Positions 7,859-15,372 of a stretch of 64,000 nucleotides of DNA are shown here, piece by piece. The stretch covers positions 1 to 64,000 of the forward strand of contig NZ_FNUC01000003.1 of NCBI RefSeq assembly GCF_900106035.1. The letters are read 5' to 3'. The position numbers and the translations under genes were made by a program. Position 1 is the stretch's first letter. Every line of letters starts with the position of its first letter. The stretch comes from Jiangella alba (lineage in GTDB: Bacteria; Actinomycetota; Actinomycetes; Jiangellales; Jiangellaceae). Under the pieces are notes generated by a model. It had not been told where the DNA came from. It saw nothing but the letters and a program-made list of their open reading frames with translations, and ran no database searches.

Positions 7859-9484
7859 GTGGAGCTCGACCTGCTGGTGACCGGCGCCCAGATCGTGACC
7901 ATGGACCCAGCCCGCCCGGCCGCCTCGCGGCTCGGCGTCTGGCGGGGCCGCATCGCCGGGCTGGACGAGGAGCTCGACGGGCTGCGGGCGCGGCGGACGG
8001 TCGATCTCGGCGGCGCCACGGTGCTGCCCGGCTTCGTCGACGCACACAGTCATCTCGCGTGGACGGGCATGGCCGCCGGCCTGGTCGACCTGTCCGGCTT
8101 GCGCACCCGCGACGCCGTGCTGGACGCGGTCCGGCGGGCGGCGGACGCGGTGCCAGGCGACGGGTGGGTCGACCTCGCCGGATACGACCAGCGTCCGCTC
8201 GGCGCGCACCTGACCCGCGACGACCTCGAGGCGGCCGCGCCCGGCCGGCGGCTCTACGTCCGGCACACGTCCGGGCACGCCTGCCTGGTCTCCGACGCCG
8301 TCCTGGCCACCGTCACCGACGACGAGTTCGCGGCGCACGCGCCCGGCGTGGTCCGCGACGCCGGCGGCCGGCCGACCGGCCTGCTGGAGGAGGGCGCGAT
8401 GGCGATCGCCCGCGCCCGCCGGCTGCCGTACACGCTGGACGAGATCGTCGCCGCCGTCGAGACCGCCGGGCGCGAATGCCTGGCGCAGGGCATCACGACG
8501 GTCGCCGAGGCTGGCATCGTCACCGACCTCGCCGGGTCGTCGCCGGTCGAGTTGGCCGCGTACCAGGTCGCGCGCGAGCAGGGCCGGCTGCCGGTCCGCG
8601 TCCAGACGATGGTGCCGGCGGCCATGCTGCGGCCGTCCGGCGCGGCCGACGAGGACGGCATCGCGCGCGCCGTCGACCTCGGGCTGCGCACCGGGCTCGG
8701 TGACGACCGGCTGTCGATCGGCGCGCTGAAGCTGTGGCTGGACGGCGGCATGATGGCCCGCACCGCCGCCCTGACCTCGCCGTACCTCACGTCCGACGGC
8801 TCGGACGGCGGCAGCGGCCAGCTCGCGTTCGGCGACGACGAGTTGGCGGCGCTCATCCTCGACGCGCACCGGGCCGGCTGGCAGCTGGCCATCCACGCCA
8901 TCGGCGACGCCGCGGTCGACCAGGCGATCGCCGTCGTCACCGCGGCGCAGGCGGCGCACCCGCGGCCCGGCGCCCGGCACCGCGTCGAGCACTGCGGGCT
9001 GGTCCGCCCCGAGCAGCTGCCGCGGCTGGCGGCGGCCGGCCTGACCGCCGTCGTCCAGCCGACGTTCCTGCACGCCTTCGGCGACGACTACTCGACGATC
9101 ATGGGCCCCGCGCGCAGCGGCTGGATGTACCGCGGCCGGTCGTTCCTCGACCACGGCGTCCGCGTCGCCGGCAGCTCGGACCGGCCGGTGGCCGACGGCG
9201 CCCCGCTGCGGGCGATCCAGTTCATGGTCGACCGCACCAGTTCCGGCGGCGCCCCCGTCGGCCCGGACGAGGCCGTCACCGTCGACGAGGCGCTCGCCGC
9301 CTACACCACCGGCAGCGCCTACGCCTGCCGCGTCGACGACGTCGCCGGCAGCCTGGCGGCGGGCAAGCAGGCCGACCTCGTCGTGCTCGGCGCCGATCCG
9401 CGCGCCGTCGAACCGTCCGCCATCGCCGCCGTCCCGGTCGTCGCGACGATCCTCGGCGGCGAGGTCGTCCACGGGGCGATCTGA
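7859..9484 (+). CDS. Amidohydrolase family 3 (YtcJ-like) protein
   Basis: A 541-residue metal-dependent hydrolase. An N-terminal beta-sandwich half is followed by 'GFVDAHSHL' (metal His pair), 'LWLDGGMMARTAAL' (the Lys of 'ALKLWLDGG' is a likely bridging residue), 'AIHAIGDAAVDQ', 'RVEHCGLV' and 'SSDRPVADGAPL' with the catalytic Asp; it ends 'GSLAAGKQADLVVLGADP'. These are the YtcJ/AF3 blocks. The substrate is unknown; the family hydrolyses exocyclic amide or imine bonds. The GTG start follows GGAGG by 4 nt. It is divergent from the paiB-like gene across a ~100-bp shared promoter and is the plausible metabolic output of the MocR circuit. Confidence 0.85.
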   Translation: MELDLLVTGAQIVTMDPARPAASRLGVWRGRIAGLDEELDGLRARRTVDLGGATVLPGFVDAHSHLAWTGMAAGLVDLSGLRTRDAVLDAVRRAADAVPGDGWVDLAGYDQRPLGAHLTRDDLEAAAPGRRLYVRHTSGHACLVSDAVLATVTDDEFAAHAPGVVRDAGGRPTGLLEEGAMAIARARRLPYTLDEIVAAVETAGRECLAQGITTVAEAGIVTDLAGSSPVELAAYQVAREQGRLPVRVQTMVPAAMLRPSGAADEDGIARAVDLGLRTGLGDDRLSIGALKLWLDGGMMARTAALTSPYLTSDGSDGGSGQLAFGDDELAALILDAHRAGWQLAIHAIGDAAVDQAIAVVTAAQAAHPRPGARHRVEHCGLVRPEQLPRLAAAGLTAVVQPTFLHAFGDDYSTIMGPARSGWMYRGRSFLDHGVRVAGSSDRPVADGAPLRAIQFMVDRTSSGGAPVGPDEAVTVDEALAAYTTGSAYACRVDDVAGSLAAGKQADLVVLGADPRAVEPSAIAAVPVVATILGGEVVHGAI

Positions 9485-9593
9485 GGTCCGCTCCGGGTAC
9501 CCCTTACGGGAGAGCCCCTACGCCCAGCGACGTAGGCGGCGGTTCGGCTCCTGGGCCGATGTGCCGATCCCGGCGGGCTGGGACCGTGGAGGC

Positions 9594-9749
9594 ATGGTGT
9601 TCAGGACGCTGGCGACGGGCGCGTTCCTCGTCGGCGCTCCGACGCGCGACGATTCCGGCGCCGAGCCGGCGGAGTCGTCGTCGCCGGGAGCGGCCGACGG
9701 CGAGCGCGAGCCCGACGCCGTCGCGGGGAAGTGGCAGACCGGCAACTGA
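9594..9749 (+). CDS. Possible small hypothetical protein
   Basis: A 51-codon frame beginning ATG GTG, with GGAGG immediately before it (spacing is too short for the ATG but acceptable for the GTG at 9597). It ends 11 bp before a strong terminator hairpin. The product starts with a short hydrophobic stretch ('TLATGAFLVGAP') and then is rich in Asp, Glu, Ser and Pro. No family is recognised. Position before the terminator is the main argument that it is real. Confidence 0.25.
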   Translation: MVFRTLATGAFLVGAPTRDDSGAEPAESSSPGAADGEREPDAVAGKWQTGN

Positions 9750-9760
9750 ACGGGGACGAC

Positions 9761-9799
9761 GAGAGCGCCGGGCTCGCGGGGGACGAGCCCGGCGCTCTC
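9761..9799. terminator. Perfect 16-bp stem hairpin terminator
   Basis: GAGAGCGCCGGGCTCG (9761-9776) pairs perfectly with CGAGCCCGGCGCTCTC (9784-9799) around a 7-nt loop. It lies between the converging small frame/amidohydrolase unit and the doxX-like gene. It probably ends transcription from both sides; there is no U-tract, as is common in actinomycetes. Confidence 0.85.
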
Positions 9800-9815
9800 G
9801 CCGGTTCAGGGGGTG

Positions 9816-10313
9816 TCAGCGCTCGCTCGGCTCCAGCCGGGCGCCCAGCGCCTTGGCGCCGATCACTAGCACGGCCGCGGCCAGGATGATGTCCTTGAAG
9901 ACGTACTGCGCCTCAAGCGTCGGCGTGCCGTCCGGGAACATGTCGCCGAAGAACAGCACGAGCGGCGACATCATGCCCAGCAGCGACCCCGACAGCACCA
10001 CCAGGCCGGTGCGCAGGAACACGCCGGTGATCAGCGTGAGCCCGACGAACGTCTCGATGACGGCGGTCAGCGTCACGGCGGTCTGCCCGTGCACCAACCC
10101 CAGCGTCAACGCGTCGACCGTCCGCATGACCAGCGGTTCCGCCGGGCTCGCGCCGGGGAAGAACTTCAGCGCGCCGAACGCCAGCACCACGATGCCGAGG
10201 CTGACCTGAAGCGCCTGGATCCCGTGCGCCGACAGCCACCGAGCGGCGACGGCGACCGGGTCGCGGCGGGCGGGAACGCCGGTGCTCTGACGGGCGGGGG
10301 CTGTGGTGGACAT
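9816..10313 (-). CDS. DoxX-family membrane protein
   Basis: A 165-residue protein with four predicted membrane helices: around 'ALQVSLGIVVLAFGALKFF', 'TAVTLTAVIETFVGLTLITGVF', 'GLVVLSGSLLGMMSPLVLFF' and the C-terminal 'DIILAAAVLVIGAKAL'. The 'GALKFFPGASP' loop and overall layout fit DoxX/YkgB-like proteins, some of which act in redox stress; the role here is unknown. An AAGGA-like ribosome site lies upstream of the ATG. A 12-bp hairpin at 10367-10396 lies in its upstream region. Confidence 0.8.
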   Translation of the reverse strand: MSTTAPARQSTGVPARRDPVAVAARWLSAHGIQALQVSLGIVVLAFGALKFFPGASPAEPLVMRTVDALTLGLVHGQTAVTLTAVIETFVGLTLITGVFLRTGLVVLSGSLLGMMSPLVLFFGDMFPDGTPTLEAQYVFKDIILAAAVLVIGAKALGARLEPSER

Positions 10314-10366
10314 GATCTACCATCCTTCGTAGAGAGGGGTCCGCGGCTTGGACTGTCCTTCTCGGC

Positions 10367-10396
10367 GGACCGCCGGAGTTGCCGCTCCGGCGGTCC
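10367..10396. promoter_or_regulatory. 12-bp perfect hairpin upstream of the doxX-like gene
   Basis: GGACCGCCGGAG (10367-10378) pairs perfectly with CTCCGGCGGTCC (10385-10396) around a 6-nt loop, 54 bp upstream of the doxX-like start. It could be a leader hairpin or a terminator for transcription entering from the right. Confidence 0.5.
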
Positions 10397-10587
10397 TTCA
10401 CCGACTCCGTTGGGGAGTGGCTTCACGCTACGAAGGCGACTGCTGCTCGCACGTCGGCTCGGGGGCGTATCTCGCGTCTACGTACGGCGACGTACGGGAT
10501 GCTGACGATCGCCCAGGGGAGTGGGCGGCGTGTGCCGTGTTCGGGGCGCGCCCGGAGGGGGTGGGCGGCGCTGGTGGCAGACGCTTT

Positions 10588-10635
10588 GACCATCCAAGAA
10601 ACGGGTCACCAGGACGACCCGTTTCTTGGATGGTC
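10588..10635. repeat. Perfect 20-bp inverted repeat
   Basis: GACCATCCAAGAAACGGGTC (10588-10607) is the exact complement of 10616-10635, with an 8-nt loop. The arms are AT-rich for this genome. No gene ends close enough to assign it as a terminator with certainty. Only one copy was noticed in the window. Confidence 0.75.
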
Positions 10636-11098
10636 ATCGGCGGTGACGTGGTCGCGCGCTGCGGGCCCACCGACCGTTGCTGAGGCCCGGGAGAGCGGCG
10701 CACGCCCCGGGAACCGGCGGATAGGGCCCGTTTCGGGGTCTCGAGCGCCGGTTTCCGGGGCGTCAGGCGACATCCCGGGCGTCAACGTCCTGGCCTGTCG
10801 TCACGTGTGCAGACCGGATCACGATCGCATCGGGACGGTGGCGTCGCCGGCGAGGGACCGGCTGTGGCGTTGGTGACTCGGGTTTCGTCGTCACCACCAT
10901 GACGTCCACGTCGTCATCCAACGTGGCGGGTATCAGCCGGGCGCCTGCGCTCGAGTGGCCGTTCCCGTTCGCCTCGACCCGGTCATCGTGCTGTTGGCAT
11001 CGGCCCGGCTCGGGTCGTGGCCCCCTGGCTGCCGTTTCATCGCCACCGGGCGTGGGCGGCGTCGCAGCGACCGTTGGGTAGCTTCGCGCCGCAAGTAT

Positions 11099-11146
11099 GA
11101 CCCGCCCCTCTAGGGAGGGTGCCCACCCTACGGGCGGGCACTGACA
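11099..11146 (+). repeat. Interspersed hairpin repeat, copy C
   Basis: GACCCGCCCCTCTAGGGAGG then the core CCCACCCTACGGGCGGGCAC and TGACA. It is closest to copy B; both begin TATGACCCGCCCC. It lies in the gene-poor region, far from any clear gene end. Confidence 0.8.
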
Positions 11147-11239
11147 TACGCGCGCGACTCGAGGCGACGACCGCTGGATGCGACCGTGCCCACCGCGAGG
11201 CCGACGCGAACTGGCTGGGCATGCTGGGCCGCGCTGACG

Positions 11240-11345
11240 GTGGGCCGGTTGGGTCGCGCTGGGTTGGGTCGCGCTGGGTTGGGGTCGCGCTGGGTTGGGG
11301 TCGCGCCGGGGCTGGGTCGCGCCGGGCCGGGTCGCGCCGGGGCTA
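11240..11345 (+). repeat. Short tandem repeats of a GGGTCGCGCTGGGTT-type unit
   Basis: Roughly seven degenerate 13-16-bp units of the form TGGG(G)TCGCGC-T/C-GGG follow one another. About 120 bp further on, CGACGGGCGGGCGGTACGG occurs twice in direct tandem (11462-11480 and 11481-11499). Both look like slippage-derived arrays in non-coding DNA. Confidence 0.7.
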
Positions 11346-11520
11346 AGGCCGGACGCGTGGCGGACGGGGCTGGTGGCTGGGTGCGGTGGTGGTTCGCCGC
11401 GTGGTCGTGGGAGCGGCCAAGCGGCGCGGGTGCTGATGGGCCGTCGCGGGCGACGGCCAGGCGACGGGCGGGCGGTACGGCGACGGGCGGGCGGTACGGC
11501 GCGGCGGCTGAACGGAGAGA

Positions 11521-11563
11521 GGCCGGAGGACCCGGGCGCTGCCTTCGCCCGGATCCTCCGGCC
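11521..11563. terminator. Strong hairpin, probable terminator
   Basis: GGCCGGAGGA (11521-11530) pairs with TCCTCCGGCC (11554-11563), and CCGGGC (11532-11537) with GCCCGG (11547-11552), with one mismatch between and a 9-nt loop. Downstream on the plus strand is ATTTCTCC. It could end transcription from either side, including the small minus-strand gene at 11762. Confidence 0.6.
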
Positions 11564-11761
11564 ATTTCTCCCCGTATCCCCGTCGTGCGGGTCAGCGAGA
11601 CGCTCACCGAACGCCCCAATGCCGTATCAGCCGAACGGCCGACTGGACTTTCCGCCCATTCGAGACCTACCGAGGAATTGCAGCCATGTGATTGCCCCGG
11701 CAAGTCCAGAAAGCGCCAAGAACAATTCGGGCGAATCGCCCCTATTGCCCCGAGTGGGCAA

Positions 11762-11923
11762 TCAGTCGCCGGCGGCGTCGGGGAAGACGGCGGGGAGGCG
11801 ACCGGTGGTGCCGTCGGGAGCGAGCGGGACGATGCGCCGTCCTTCGCGGCGGATGGGGCGCGCCTCCCAGGCGTGGTCGGCGGCGTTCCAGGTCAGGACG
11901 TACTCGGTGTCGCGGTGCAGCAT
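11762..11923 (-). CDS. Small hypothetical protein
   Basis: A 53-codon frame starting ATG, with GGAAGG about 10 nt upstream. The product contains 'EYVLTWNAADHAWEARPI' and 'RRIVPLAPDGTTGRLPAVF', a balanced composition unlike the Arg-rich shadow frames nearby. No family is recognised. Its stop overlaps a hairpin (ATTGCCC 11744-11750 with GGGCAAT 11756-11762), followed by a second one (GGGCGA/TCGCCC at 11729-11741), consistent with a transcript end. It is divergent from the XRE regulator at 12249 and may be its target or unrelated. Confidence 0.45.
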   Translation of the reverse strand: MLHRDTEYVLTWNAADHAWEARPIRREGRRIVPLAPDGTTGRLPAVFPDAAGD

Positions 11924-11992
11924 CGGCCTCAACCTTCCGAAACTCCCCGAACCCCCGCCAACCCCAGCAGTCCCCCTGCGAGAACCATGACC

Positions 11993-12034
11993 GGCGGGTT
12001 GCCGGGTTCGGGGTGGTCTTCCCGGCAACCCGCC
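11993..12034. promoter_or_regulatory. Perfect 14-bp stem hairpin
   Basis: GGCGGGTTGCCGGG (11993-12006) pairs perfectly with CCCGGCAACCCGCC (12021-12034) around a 14-nt loop. It sits in the upstream region of the small minus-strand gene, between it and the XRE regulator. A terminator insulating the two, or a leader structure, are both possible. Confidence 0.55.
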
Positions 12035-12085
12035 TCAAGTCACGGCATCCATGAGCGGTGTCGAATCGGGAGAAAGGCACCGGCC

Positions 12086-12130
12086 ATGACTCGTGTACCG
12101 ATCATTTCGCCGGAATTGGGTGATCAGTAG
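12086..12130 (+). CDS. Possible 14-residue leader peptide
   Basis: An ATG preceded by GGGAGAAAGG at ~8-nt spacing opens a short frame encoding MTRVPIISPELGDQ and ending TAG at 12130, 118 bp before the XRE start. The ribosome site is better than that of many genes here, which is the only evidence for it. Confidence 0.2.
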   Translation: MTRVPIISPELGDQ

Positions 12131-12229
12131 GGCATCGAGGTGGGATCATCGGGGGAGGCAAGTGGGGAGGGTTCGGGATTCTCCGGATCACCTGACAGCA
12201 ATACGCCCACAATGCCATTATGTTCTTCC

Positions 12230-12241
12230 CCACGTACGTGG
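12230..12241. promoter_or_regulatory. Palindromic operator candidate before the XRE gene
   Basis: CCACGTACGTGG is a perfect 12-bp palindrome ending 7 nt before the GTG start at 12249. XRE-family regulators commonly bind such sites in their own promoters. TTATGT just upstream could be the -10. Confidence 0.5.
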
Positions 12242-12248
12242 AGACATC

Positions 12249-13601
12249 GTGCGCGAACCGAACGAGCACCTGCGACTGGCCCGCGAGAGCACGCCGTCAG
12301 CCGACGTGGCGGGAGCGGCGATGTCCCGCCAGGAGCTGGCCGACCGCGTCAACGCCCACCTGTTCGAACACACCGGCCGCCTGTACGAGCTCGACGACAA
12401 CTACGTCGGCAAGCTCGAACGCGGCATCATCCGCTGGCCGCAGGCCGCCTACCGCGACGCGTTACGGGCGGTGCTCGGCGCGGCGACCGACGCCGATCTC
12501 GGCTTCGTCAACACCCGCCGGCTGCAGGCCGCGCCCGTCCTGCAGCGGCAGGACGAAGAACCGCTGGGCGGTGAACCGGACGTGAAGCGGCAGGAGTTCC
12601 TGCGGGCCGCGTTCGTGGGGGTCGGCGGCCTGCTGACGTCGCCGTCGACCTTGCTCGACCTGCTGGCGCCGCTGCGGCCGAGCGACGCGCCGAAGCGGGT
12701 GGGGCGCGGCGAGATCGAGCAGGTCCGCGGCGCCGCCGATCTGTTGGTCAGCTGGGGCCACAGCCACGGCGGCGCCGGGGTGCGCGAGGCGGCGAACGCC
12801 CAGCTGCGGTGGTTCGGCCAGCTGCTGAACGCGCAGGCGACGCCCGAGGTGCGGGTGGAGCTGCACGAGGCGGTCGGGCTGCTCGGCCACGCCACCGCGC
12901 ACATGGCCTTCGACGCGTGCGCGTACGACGACGCGCGGCAGATCTTCAAGTTCGCCCTCGCCTGCTCCGAAGAGGTCGGCAGCTGGCACCTGCGGGCGAA
13001 GGTGCTGTCGTCGCTGGCCCGGCAGGAGATCTGGCGCGGCGAGCCCGACCTCGGCCTGACGTACGCGGAGCTGGCGCTGGTCCGCGCCGACCGCCTGACG
13101 GCGACGGAACAGGCCATGCTGCACACCGCCCGCGCCCGGGCGCTGGCCAAGCTCGGCCGCTACCAGGACACCCTGCGCGCCGTCGGGCAGGCCGACGACG
13201 CGTTCGCCGGCACCGCGCCGGACGGCGACCCGCCGTGGATGGGCTACTACGACGCCGCGCAGCACGCCGGCGACACCGGGCACGCGCTGTTCGACCTGAC
13301 GGTGCAGGGCCACGACACCGAGGCGGCGCCCCGCCTGCTGGCCGCCGTCGACGGCCACACCGCCGGCTACGTCCGCTCCCGGGCGATGTCGCAGACCAAG
13401 CTCGCGTCGCTGACGATGGCCGTCGGCGACCCCGGCGAGGCCGCCCGCATCGGGCTGGCCGCCGTCGACGACGCCGGGCGGCTGCACTCGCGCCGGGCCG
13501 CGATGGACCTCGCCGAACTACGCACCTACGCCGCGCGGCACGCCGGCGTCCCCGAGGTGGCCGAGCTGCGACACCGGGTCACCACCGCTCTGGCGTCGTG
13601 A
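12249..13601 (+). CDS. XRE-family regulator with TPR-like C-terminal region
   Basis: A 450-residue protein. The N-terminal ~75 residues form an unusual XRE helix-turn-helix ('SRQELADRVNAHLFEHTGRL', 'YVGKLERGIIRWP') seen in actinomycete DNA-binding proteins that carry a long tetratricopeptide-like helical region; here residues ~150-445 contain paired helices such as 'AYDDARQIFKFALACSEEVG'. A hydrophobic patch at 'FLRAAFVGVGGLL' follows 'VKRQEF', also typical of the group. The GTG start is chosen because the family begins 'MREPNE'; 150 bp of extra upstream frame is non-homologous. The following kinase-like gene overlaps its stop, so both form one operon. Confidence 0.85.
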   Translation: MREPNEHLRLARESTPSADVAGAAMSRQELADRVNAHLFEHTGRLYELDDNYVGKLERGIIRWPQAAYRDALRAVLGAATDADLGFVNTRRLQAAPVLQRQDEEPLGGEPDVKRQEFLRAAFVGVGGLLTSPSTLLDLLAPLRPSDAPKRVGRGEIEQVRGAADLLVSWGHSHGGAGVREAANAQLRWFGQLLNAQATPEVRVELHEAVGLLGHATAHMAFDACAYDDARQIFKFALACSEEVGSWHLRAKVLSSLARQEIWRGEPDLGLTYAELALVRADRLTATEQAMLHTARARALAKLGRYQDTLRAVGQADDAFAGTAPDGDPPWMGYYDAAQHAGDTGHALFDLTVQGHDTEAAPRLLAAVDGHTAGYVRSRAMSQTKLASLTMAVGDPGEAARIGLAAVDDAGRLHSRRAAMDLAELRTYAARHAGVPEVAELRHRVTTALAS

Positions 13602-14482
13602 CGGCCGACGACACCCACCGCGTACTGCACTGCGCCTGCCTCCGCGCCGGACTCGACCCGGCGCCGGCCGAGCTGATCCGGCGCGCCGAGAACTCCGTCT
13701 ACCGGCTGCCCGGCGAGGTCATCGCCCGCGTCGGACGCTCCGGCCAGGCCGCCGCGGCGGGCAAGGAGGTCCGCGTCGCGCACTGGCTGGAGGACGCGGG
13801 ACTGGCGGCCGTCCGCGCCCTCCCCGGCGTCGATCAGCCGGTCGACGTCGACGGCGTCCCGGTGACGTTCTGGCGGGCGCTCCCGCCGCACCAGGAGGCC
13901 GCGGACCCGCAGCTGGCCGCCGTCCTGCGCCGATTGCACGCGCTCGACCCGCCGGACGAGTTCGCGCTGCCGGAGCTGGCGCCGTTCGTGCGGATCCGGG
14001 ACCGGATCGAGGCGGCGCCGACGGTGCCGGCGGCGGACCGCGCGTGGCTGCTGGGGTACCTCGCCGACCTCGAGGACCGGATGGCGGAGCTGCCCGACGG
14101 GCTCGCCGCCGCCGTCGTCCACGGCGACGCGTGGGCGGGGAACGTGGTGGCCGACGACGACGGCACCGTCTGGCTGCTGGACCTCGAGCGGTTCGCCGTC
14201 GGCCCGCCGGAGTGGGACCTGGTGTCGACGGCGGTCCGCCTGACGTCGTTCGGGACGCTCGACGCCGCCGGGTACGCGCGGTTCTGCGCCGCCTACGGCC
14301 ACGACGTCATCGGCTGGGCCGGGTACGAGACGCTGCGCGACATCCGCGAGCTACGCGCCTGCTCGTACATGCTGCAGCACGCCTGGCGCGGCGACGCCGC
14401 CCGGGCCGAGGCCGAACGCCGGGTCGGCTGCCTGCGCGGACGATGTGGAGACCGGCCGTGGCGGTGGCGGCGGGTGTTCTGA
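13598..14482 (+). CDS. Aminoglycoside-phosphotransferase-fold protein
   Basis: A 294-residue protein whose GTG start overlaps the XRE stop (GTGA). It has the APH/choline-kinase fold: an N-terminal nucleotide-binding lobe with 'RAENSVYRLPGEVIARVGR', the catalytic loop 'VVHGDAWAGNV' (HGDxxxxN complete) and the metal motif 'VWLLDLERFAVGPPEWDL'. Such proteins follow XRE-TPR regulators in many actinomycetes and need not inactivate antibiotics; the substrate is unknown. The last ~20 residues are Arg/Trp/Cys-rich and look unlike the family. Confidence 0.8.
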   Translation: MTADDTHRVLHCACLRAGLDPAPAELIRRAENSVYRLPGEVIARVGRSGQAAAAGKEVRVAHWLEDAGLAAVRALPGVDQPVDVDGVPVTFWRALPPHQEAADPQLAAVLRRLHALDPPDEFALPELAPFVRIRDRIEAAPTVPAADRAWLLGYLADLEDRMAELPDGLAAAVVHGDAWAGNVVADDDGTVWLLDLERFAVGPPEWDLVSTAVRLTSFGTLDAAGYARFCAAYGHDVIGWAGYETLRDIRELRACSYMLQHAWRGDAARAEAERRVGCLRGRCGDRPWRWRRVF

Positions 14483-14497
14483 GGCTAGGGTTCCGCC

Positions 14498-15238
14498 ATG
14501 CCCGACTTCGACGGCGACGACCTGAGCGGGTCCCGCTTCCGCCGGGTCGACCTGTCCGGCGCTCGCTTCCAGGACGTCGACCTGTCCCGGGCCGTCCTGC
14601 GCGGGGTCGAGCTGAACAACGCCGACATCAGCGGCGACATCACCGGGCTCACCCTCAACGGCGTCGACGTCGCGCCGCTGGTCGAGGCGGAGCTGGACCG
14701 TCGCGACCCCTACCGACTGCTGCTGCGGCCGAGCGACGCCGACGGCTGCCGCGCCGCGTACGAGCTGCTGGTGCGGCGCTGGGACGGGACCATCGCGCGG
14801 GCCCGGCGGCTCGATCCGGCGCTGCTGCACGAATCCGTCGACGGCGAATGGTCGTTCATCGAGACGCTGCGGCACCTGGTCTTCGTGACCGACTCGTGGG
14901 TGCGGCGCGCGATCCTCGGCGAGCCGGCGCCGTGGCATCCACTGGCGCTGCCCTGGGACGGCATGCCCGATCTCCCCGGCGTTCCCCGCGACCGCGCCGC
15001 CCGGCCGTCCCTCGACACCGTCGTCGACCTGGTGCGGGATCGGCGGGCGACGGTGCGGTCGCTGCTCGGCGGCCTGACGGACGCGACGTTCGCCGCCGAC
15101 ACCGTGGCGCCCGACGGCCCCGGCTGGCCGCCGGCGCGCAGCTTCCCGGTGGGCGACTGCCTGCGCGTGCTGTTCGACGAGGAGTACCAGCACCGGTTGT
15201 ACGCCGAGCGCGACTTGGCCGTGCTCGAGGCGCGTTGA
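14498..15238 (+). CDS. Pentapeptide-repeat / DinB-like two-part protein
   Basis: A 246-residue protein. Residues ~5-55 read as pentapeptide repeats (A(D/N)LXX-like: 'DLSGSRFRRVDLSGARFQDV', then 'DLSRAVLRGVELNNADISG'). Residues ~85-240 form a DinB-superfamily helical bundle with 'WSFIETLRHLVFVTDSWVRR' and 'FDEEYQHRLYAERDL', which carry candidate metal His residues. Fusions of this type are found in actinomycetes; the function is unknown. There is no Shine-Dalgarno; TAGGGT (14486-14491) lies 6 nt before the ATG, implying a leaderless transcript. Confidence 0.75.
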   Translation: MPDFDGDDLSGSRFRRVDLSGARFQDVDLSRAVLRGVELNNADISGDITGLTLNGVDVAPLVEAELDRRDPYRLLLRPSDADGCRAAYELLVRRWDGTIARARRLDPALLHESVDGEWSFIETLRHLVFVTDSWVRRAILGEPAPWHPLALPWDGMPDLPGVPRDRAARPSLDTVVDLVRDRRATVRSLLGGLTDATFAADTVAPDGPGWPPARSFPVGDCLRVLFDEEYQHRLYAERDLAVLEAR

Positions 15239-15258
15239 GCGCGATGTGAGCCGTGGTA

Positions 15259-15306
15259 GACCCCTCCCGGCCCGGGTGGGGCCCACCCTACGGGCGGGCA
15301 CCGACA
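15259..15306 (+). repeat. Interspersed hairpin repeat, copy D
   Basis: Identical over 49 bp (counting one preceding A) to copy E at 44633-44680, although 29 kb apart. GGGTGGG and CCCACCC pair around a single base; the core CCCACCCTACGGGCGGGCAC then CGACA follows. It lies between the DinB-like gene and the gene at 15373. Confidence 0.85.
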
Positions 15307-15372
15307 ACGTCGCCGACGACGACCGGCGCCAGGCGAGGAGAATGGGCCCGTCGACGACGGAGGGACGGGGAC

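Larger units (their letters stand above)
10314..12248. other. 1.9-kb gene-poor region rich in hairpins and direct repeats
   Basis: Only one small minus-strand gene (11762-11923) is plausible here. Open frames elsewhere have arginine/proline-rich, composition-driven products. The segment from ~11,570 rightward is lower in GC than its surroundings. The region contains at least six perfect or near-perfect inverted repeats, two short tandem arrays and one copy of the interspersed repeat, listed separately. A 9-bp inverted pair, CCTTCGTAG (10324-10332) and CTACGAAGG (10432-10440), brackets the doxX upstream hairpin. No integrase or transposase is visible. Confidence 0.6.

Noticed and set aside
10379-11346. 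Several 60-165-codon plus-strand frames in the gene-poor region
   Set aside because: They run through hairpins and tandem repeats, lack ribosome sites and have atypical composition.
13598-14482. Aminoglycoside resistance gene
   Set aside because: Only the general APH/choline-kinase fold is visible, and the operon partner is an XRE-TPR regulator; no resistance subfamily signature is present. The same applies to 43821-44567.
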